A stretch of DNA of 19,034 nucleotides from Oscillospiraceae bacterium (lineage in GTDB: Bacteria; Bacillota_A; Clostridia; Oscillospirales; Acutalibacteraceae): the NCBI GenBank assembly GCA_003519645.1, contig DOWI01000305.1, positions 2,277-21,310 on the forward strand, read 5' to 3'. Position numbers and translations under genes: made by a program. Position 1 is the stretch's first letter. Each line of letters starts with the position of its first letter. Under the pieces are notes generated by a model. It worked only from the letters and a program-made list of their open reading frames with translations, made no database searches and was not told where the DNA came from. Shown here in pieces: positions 15,134 to 19,034 of this stretch.

Positions 15134-16132
15134 TTAATTCAGTTTTTGAATACTTTTGCGAAAAACCGGAGAGCCGGAAATCAAAACAGTTTTTGTTGAA
15201 GTTCGGCTTGTTTTGCAGCGGTCCTCCAGCAGATTAAAGGCAGTTTCACAGATTAATGGGACGTCAATATTAAATGTTGTAAGCGGTGGGGAAACATATT
15301 TTGTAACGCTTATATTATTGATACTAAACAAACTGACTCGCTGCGGAATCAGCCAACCTTTTTCATTAAAAGCTTGCAGCGCGCCAATCGCAAGTGGATC
15401 GCTCGCCACGCAAAATGCGGTCGGCAAATCATCTCCGTATTTTTCGATTGCTTGCATTGCAATCTTATATCCGTCATTGACAGAAAAGGTATCCGTAATA
15501 AAAATCCAATCTTCATTTAAGATGGAATATTCTCGGGTTATCTCCCGAAAGGCTTTCTCTCTGGCATCCATTTTTTTTATGGTACGGTCCACGTAATCCG
15601 AACCGCCAATAAATCCAATTTTTTTATGACCCTGTGCAATAAAGTAATCAACCATTTGGCGGATCATTTGCGGAAAATTAGATATAACCGAGTCAAAACG
15701 CATTTCATCTGGCGATGAGTCAACAAAAACGCCGTTCAATGTTATGGAATGGATATAGTTCAAATCTTCCTGCGTAAAGTGACCGATTGCGAAAAACGCG
15801 GAAGTTTTGGGATCAACCATTTTTACACCGTTTTCCAATTTATATTTCGTAATCGTGATATTTTTAAGTTTTGCCAGCTTTTCTATTTCGTTGCGAATTG
15901 ACCGGTAATAGATATCATTCAGTTCTTCTTTGTCGGATATCCAGTAAAGAAGCGCAATTGCGCGCAGTTGAGAACCAACTGATTTTTTATGATACTTCAA
16001 CTTATGGGCGCTGGAGAATATTCTCTCTCGAGTTTTATTGCTTACAGAGATTTTAGGATCGTTGTTCAGCACTCTGGAAACAGTGGTAGCGGAAACGCCG
16101 GCGTCAGCGGCAATATCTTTAATCGTTGCCAA
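15134..16132 (-). CDS. LacI-family transcriptional regulator of the second sugar ABC locus
   Basis: A protein of 332 residues. The TTG at 16132 is preferred. It follows AAGG with good spacing and gives the consensus LacI start MATIKDIAADAGVSATTVSR followed by VLNNDPKISVSNKTRERI. The TTG at 16141 is the alternative and would add three residues. The effector domain shows GHKKIGFIGGSDYVDRTIKK, FCVASDPLAIGALQAFNEKG and a C-terminal CKTSRTSTKTVLISGSPVFR. It resembles the LacI/GalR regulators that sit beside beta-galactosidase or oligosaccharide transporter genes. It is divergent from the binding protein and permease to its right, across a 990-bp control region, and is likely their regulator. The inducer is unknown. 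Confidence 0.93.
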   Translation of the reverse strand: MATIKDIAADAGVSATTVSRVLNNDPKISVSNKTRERIFSSAHKLKYHKKSVGSQLRAIALLYWISDKEELNDIYYRSIRNEIEKLAKLKNITITKYKLENGVKMVDPKTSAFFAIGHFTQEDLNYIHSITLNGVFVDSSPDEMRFDSVISNFPQMIRQMVDYFIAQGHKKIGFIGGSDYVDRTIKKMDAREKAFREITREYSILNEDWIFITDTFSVNDGYKIAMQAIEKYGDDLPTAFCVASDPLAIGALQAFNEKGWLIPQRVSLFSINNISVTKYVSPPLTTFNIDVPLICETAFNLLEDRCKTSRTSTKTVLISGSPVFRKSIQKLN

Positions 16133-16254
16133 TAAAATCAACCTTTTTTATTTTTTTTATCTGTTAACAAGTAATCCCAGCAGTAATCACGCAATAGTAC
16201 ACTAAATTATTTACTGATATTTTCACTTGCGTATTTTTTCCATACTATATCTAT

Positions 16255-16283
16255 ATTATATTAGCTAAACTTGGCCTTGTCAA
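16255..16283 (-). promoter_or_regulatory. Consensus promoter of the second LacI gene
   Basis: Minus strand TTGACA (16278-16283), exactly 17 bases, TATAAT (16255-16260). Both hexamers are perfect, about 120 bases before the TTG start. Confidence 0.85.
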
Positions 16284-16777
16284 TCTTAAAATCAAACGAA
16301 AAAATTTATTGATTGTCAAGCAATTCACTCTATCCAGCTCAATATTTACTGAAATTTTATATTACATTTACTACCAATATTCAGCATCCTGTAACATGGA
16401 GCTAAGTCCTAAATCTTGAATAATGGTTATAAGTGAAGGTCCGTGCCTGTATCAAACCGATACATATTCCGGAGCCGTTCATAATTCATTTGTTTGCTTT
16501 ACTTTTGTTGGCTTGCAGTTGTGCAAAATCGATAAGGGTGTGCAGCTGCAATGTATGAGGCTTTTGGCAAGAAAGCTCTTTTTCAGAGACTTGTAAACTG
16601 TAATTTGTTTATATATTGGGCTTCTTGCAAGCTTCGTATATCAGGATCCGCTCAGTTTGCAGCAACACAAGTCGAAAAGATAGCAAAAAAGTCAATAAAT
16701 ATGTGAAAGTAAAATCTGCGGTTTGCGTGCCAAAAGTAGTCACTAACTATTTTACTAATTTTATTAACAGATCACTA

Positions 16778-16789
16778 AATAGCGCTATT
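16778..16789. promoter_or_regulatory. CG-centred palindrome, LacI-type operator candidate
   Basis: AATAGCGCTATT is a perfect 12-bp palindrome with the central CG pair typical of LacI/GalR operators. It lies about 170 bases upstream of the binding-protein promoter. Confidence 0.4.
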
Positions 16790-16945
16790 ACAACAGATAG
16801 GAAAATTGTTGGAATGAAGTGATAAGTGCAGGAATATAGTACAAAACGCTACAAAAAGATGAAACAAAGCATTCAAGTAATGACAGTATCAATTTCTGAT
16901 AAACAAAATTTATACATATAAATGCATTTTTTTATTGATAATATA

Positions 16946-16974
16946 TTGTAATACCATTAAATGGTTGCTATAAT
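16946..16974 (+). promoter_or_regulatory. Promoter of the second binding-protein/permease operon with palindrome in its spacer
   Basis: TTGTAA (16946-16951), 17-base spacer, TATAAT (16969-16974). The spacer contains ACCATTAAATGGT (16953-16965), a perfect 13-base palindrome well placed to act as a repressor site. The leader to the start codon is about 140 bases. Confidence 0.65.
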
Positions 16975-17122
16975 GATTAAGTAAAAGTCAGTTTGAATTC
17001 AGTAACAAATTCAGTAAATATAATACTTATTTTATTGTGTAACGGATAGGAATTAACTTGCATGACGTATTTTTCTATATGCCAATGTGGTTAATAATAA
17101 AATGTTTGAAGGAGTATGCTCT

Positions 17123-18439
17123 ATGAAAAGGAAAAAGATCGGCAAAAGAATTTGCAGTATCTTACTTGCTGCAACAATGTTTTCTTCTACAGCTTTGCTC
17201 GCAAGCGGGTGTGCAAGTAGTGATTCCAGCAGCAAAAGTGCAAAAAGGACCAGCAGCGCTCCTGGAAAGTTATCTGGGAGCATAACTGTTTGCGGGTGGA
17301 ATCAGGCAGCATCGGCTCTTAAAGCAAATGCAAAACAGTTTATGACAGAGAACCCGGGCACAACCGTAACCGTACAAACGGTTGACAGCGACTATACGAA
17401 GCTGTATTCGGAACTGGCAGCAAACAGCGGCGTGCCGGATGTTGTGACAATTCAAAACCGTGATGTTAAAAATTTCGTAAATAAATATCCGGATGCGTGG
17501 CTTGACCTTACCGACATGATGAAACCGGAAGAAAGCAACTTTAGCAATTATGTGCGCGGCCTTGCCATGGTGGATAATAAGTATTACGCGGTCCCGTGGG
17601 ATTTGGGTCCCTGCGCACTTTATTACAGAAAAGATATTTTTAAAGAAGCAGGCGTTGACCCCAGCACCATTAAAACATACGATGACTATATCGCGGCCGG
17701 CAAAAAAATTGTTACCAAGACCGGCGGCAAGACAAAACTGATTGGATTTGATTACAGCGGTTCTACATCCACGGATATGCCTGCTGTATTTTTCAGCCAG
17801 TTAGGCGGACAGTATTATAACAAGAATGGCAAGGTGCAGCTCAACTCCGATGCCATGGTGAAAGCGGTTGACCTGTGCAAAAAAATGATAAATGCGGGCG
17901 TTGCTGTTAATCTGCCAAATGAATGGAATGACAGAATCTCTGCTGCGACAAACGACCAAATCGCGTCTATTCCGTATGCTGTTTGGTATGCCGGAACGCT
18001 GCAGGCGATAAGTGACCAGAAAGGCAAATGGGGAATTATGCCTCTTCCGGCTTTCACTGCTGGCGGCAATACGCAGGCGAACGAAGGCGGTTCCGCTTTG
18101 GCAATTTCGTCGCAGACAAAGAATGCAGAACTTGCGAAAGCATTTGTGAAATTTGCACTGATGAGCAGCGAAGGCAATAAGATTAATTTTGAAACTTCAA
18201 AGCTCTTTACATCTTATCAAAAGTCCTATAAAGACCCAGAGTATACTGCGACTGATGATTATTTCGGCATTTCCATCGGCAGCACATTTGCAAAGCTGTC
18301 CACAAATATCCCTACAGTTGACTTTGGACCGCATTTTACCGACGTCAACAATGCTCTTAAGACCGGAATTGGAAATGCTTTGCTGAAAAAACAGGACACA
18401 AAAGCAGTATTAAAAGAAGCAAGTGACACTGCACAGTAA
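17123..18439 (+). CDS. Sugar ABC transporter substrate-binding lipoprotein (UgpB/MalE-like)
   Basis: A protein of 438 residues. The ATG at 17123 has GAAGGAG eight bases upstream. The frame's earlier codons are ignored because the signal peptide starts here. A lysine-rich start (MKRKKIGKRI), a hydrophobic core and the lipobox LASGC give lipidated C30, followed by a serine-rich linker. The mature part is a type-1-like sugar-binding fold: ITVCGWNQAASALKANAKQF, PDVVTIQNRDVKNFV, YYAVPWDLGPCALYYRKDIF, KEAGVDPSTIKTYDDYIAAG and a closing GIGNALLKKQDTKAVLKEAS. This matches COG1653 carbohydrate-binding proteins. It is anchored outside the membrane and feeds the MalF-type permease encoded next. Substrate unknown. 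Confidence 0.94.
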   Translation: MKRKKIGKRICSILLAATMFSSTALLASGCASSDSSSKSAKRTSSAPGKLSGSITVCGWNQAASALKANAKQFMTENPGTTVTVQTVDSDYTKLYSELAANSGVPDVVTIQNRDVKNFVNKYPDAWLDLTDMMKPEESNFSNYVRGLAMVDNKYYAVPWDLGPCALYYRKDIFKEAGVDPSTIKTYDDYIAAGKKIVTKTGGKTKLIGFDYSGSTSTDMPAVFFSQLGGQYYNKNGKVQLNSDAMVKAVDLCKKMINAGVAVNLPNEWNDRISAATNDQIASIPYAVWYAGTLQAISDQKGKWGIMPLPAFTAGGNTQANEGGSALAISSQTKNAELAKAFVKFALMSSEGNKINFETSKLFTSYQKSYKDPEYTATDDYFGISIGSTFAKLSTNIPTVDFGPHFTDVNNALKTGIGNALLKKQDTKAVLKEASDTAQ

Positions 18440-18503
18440 GCAATTGACAATGAATAATATACTGTTTTTCAAAAAATCCAGCTAATTAATACGTGTGAAA
18501 ATG

Positions 18504-18545
18504 AAAGGCTGTTTACCATTTTTAATGGGAAGCAGCTTTTGCTTT
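18504..18545 (+). terminator. Intercistronic terminator-like hairpin after the binding-protein gene
   Basis: Arms 18504-18520 and 18524-18540 pair over 17 positions with two G-U pairs and one mismatch around a 3-base loop, then TTTTGCTTTT. It lies between the binding protein and its permease, so it should reduce read-through and give more binding protein than permease. Confidence 0.7.
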
Positions 18546-18575
18546 TAAAACGCAAAGTGTGAGGAGATGGCAGCA

Positions 18576-19034
18576 GTGAGTCATAAGCTTCGTAACAAAT
18601 GGGCGCCGGCAATTTTTATAGGGCCTTTTCTTGTTGTGTTTTTTCTTTTCATGGTGTATCCGATTATTTATTCTGTCATTTTAAGTTTTAGTAAATACAG
18701 AGCTGGAAAAATTATTTTTAATGGTTTCAAAAACTATAGGTTCCTTCTGAGTGATCCTGTTTTCTTTCAATCCTTACTGAATGTTCTTCTGATTTTAGTC
18801 ATTCAGGTACCCATTATGATAATTTTGTCGATGATAATAGGATGCTTGTTAAATTCAGCGCTTATCAAAGGCAAAGGTTTATTTCGGATGTTCACCTTTA
18901 TGCCTGTTTTGATTGATGCAGTCAGTTACTCCATCATCTTTTCCTTGTTCTTTAATGAAAGAGGCGGATTAGTCAACAATATATTAAATTTGGTCGGTAT
19001 CAGTTCTCAGCGCTGGTTTTCCAGCGGACCGCTT
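18576..19034 (+). CDS. Carbohydrate ABC transporter permease, MalF/UgpA type (3' end outside window)
   Basis: 153 codons are visible, open to the right edge. GTG at 18576 is chosen because GAGGAG lies nine bases upstream. The in-frame ATG at 18567 directly abuts that site and cannot use it. The N-terminus reads MSHKLRNKWAPAIFIGPFLV, then the family phrase MVYPIIYSVILSFSKYRAG and FNGFKNYRFLLSDPVFFQSL, which is characteristic of MalF/UgpA permeases. Several membrane helices follow (LLNVLLILVIQVPIMIILSM). The EAA loop would lie beyond the window. It is the second gene of the operon and the partner of the lipoprotein upstream. A second permease is expected next. Confidence 0.92.
   Translation, partial: MSHKLRNKWAPAIFIGPFLVVFFLFMVYPIIYSVILSFSKYRAGKIIFNGFKNYRFLLSDPVFFQSLLNVLLILVIQVPIMIILSMIIGCLLNSALIKGKGLFRMFTFMPVLIDAVSYSIIFSLFFNERGGLVNNILNLVGISSQRWFSSGPL

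Larger units (their letters stand above)
16142..17122. other. Long AT-rich divergent control region
   Basis: About 980 bases without a credible gene. It holds the two promoters listed separately, the CG-centred palindrome at 16778-16789, the GTTAAC palindrome near 16162-16170, and a small inverted repeat TGTATC/GATACA near 16449-16465. The only frame of 60 codons or more (16616-16822) has no ribosome site and an unlikely composition. The middle part (16400-16700) is less AT-rich and may be remnant DNA, but I cannot name it. Confidence 0.6.

Noticed and set aside
15128..15143. Perfect 16-bp palindrome ACTGAATTAATTCAGT as a terminator of the second LacI gene
   Set aside because: It overlaps the stop codon and has only six pairs around a 4-base loop, all AT-rich. 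The T-run is on the plus strand, away from the gene's direction.
16616..16822. Plus-strand 68-residue open frame in the divergent control region
   Set aside because: No ribosome site before the start, unlikely composition, and no family resemblance. It overlaps the CG-centred palindrome.
1..19034. CRISPR arrays, tRNA and rRNA genes
   Set aside because: No regularly spaced direct repeats and no tRNA- or rRNA-like conserved sequence were found by eye on either strand.

Overview
The window looks like chromosome from a low-to-mid GC anaerobic Firmicute, most likely class Clostridia and plausibly an Oscillospiraceae-type gut or fermenter bacterium. The reasons are AT-rich intergenic DNA with consensus sigma-A promoters, purine-rich AGGAGG-type ribosome sites, several TTG/GTG starts, LplB/LplC-type sugar ABC transporters paired with LacI regulators, and a multi-subunit iron-sulfur flavoprotein dehydrogenase. 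The assignment is inferred from gene content only.

Layout. (1) Positions 1-3756, minus strand: an amino-acid dehydrogenase operon. A Rid-family protein is followed by a [2Fe-2S] subunit, a large FAD/NAD-type subunit with two added [4Fe-4S] clusters, a BFD-like [2Fe-2S] subunit, and a DAO-family FAD subunit that runs off the left edge. A terminator-like hairpin lies in the leader. (2) 3969-5675: a SWIM zinc-finger protein, followed by a decayed HepT/MNT-like toxin-antitoxin relic (5779-6048). (3) 6107-12600: a sugar-uptake locus with two permeases, a lipoprotein binding protein and a cytoplasmic GH32 beta-fructosidase on the minus strand, divergent from a LacI regulator. Repeated TTTTACA boxes sit on both promoters. 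One permease and the binding protein each carry a single in-frame TAG. (4) 12782-14224: an MFS transporter preceded by a separate promoter-plus-terminator unit that could be an attenuator or a small RNA. (5) 14490-15001: a small ribbon-helix-helix gene, its terminator and an IS3-type orfA remnant. (6) 15134-19034: a second sugar ABC locus, with a minus-strand LacI regulator, a 990-bp divergent regulatory region, a lipoprotein binding protein, an intercistronic hairpin and a MalF-type permease cut by the right edge.

How the genes work together. Locus 3 would import a fructo-oligosaccharide and cleave it inside the cell under LacI control. Locus 6 is a second LacI-controlled sugar importer with unknown substrate. 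The oxidoreductase operon probably oxidises an amino acid or imino acid, with the Rid protein handling or sensing a reactive imine. The most unusual features are the two amber codons at probable glutamine positions in one operon, the leader hairpins of the dehydrogenase operon and the MFS gene, and the array of operator-like boxes at 11247-11480. No tRNA, rRNA or CRISPR array was found.
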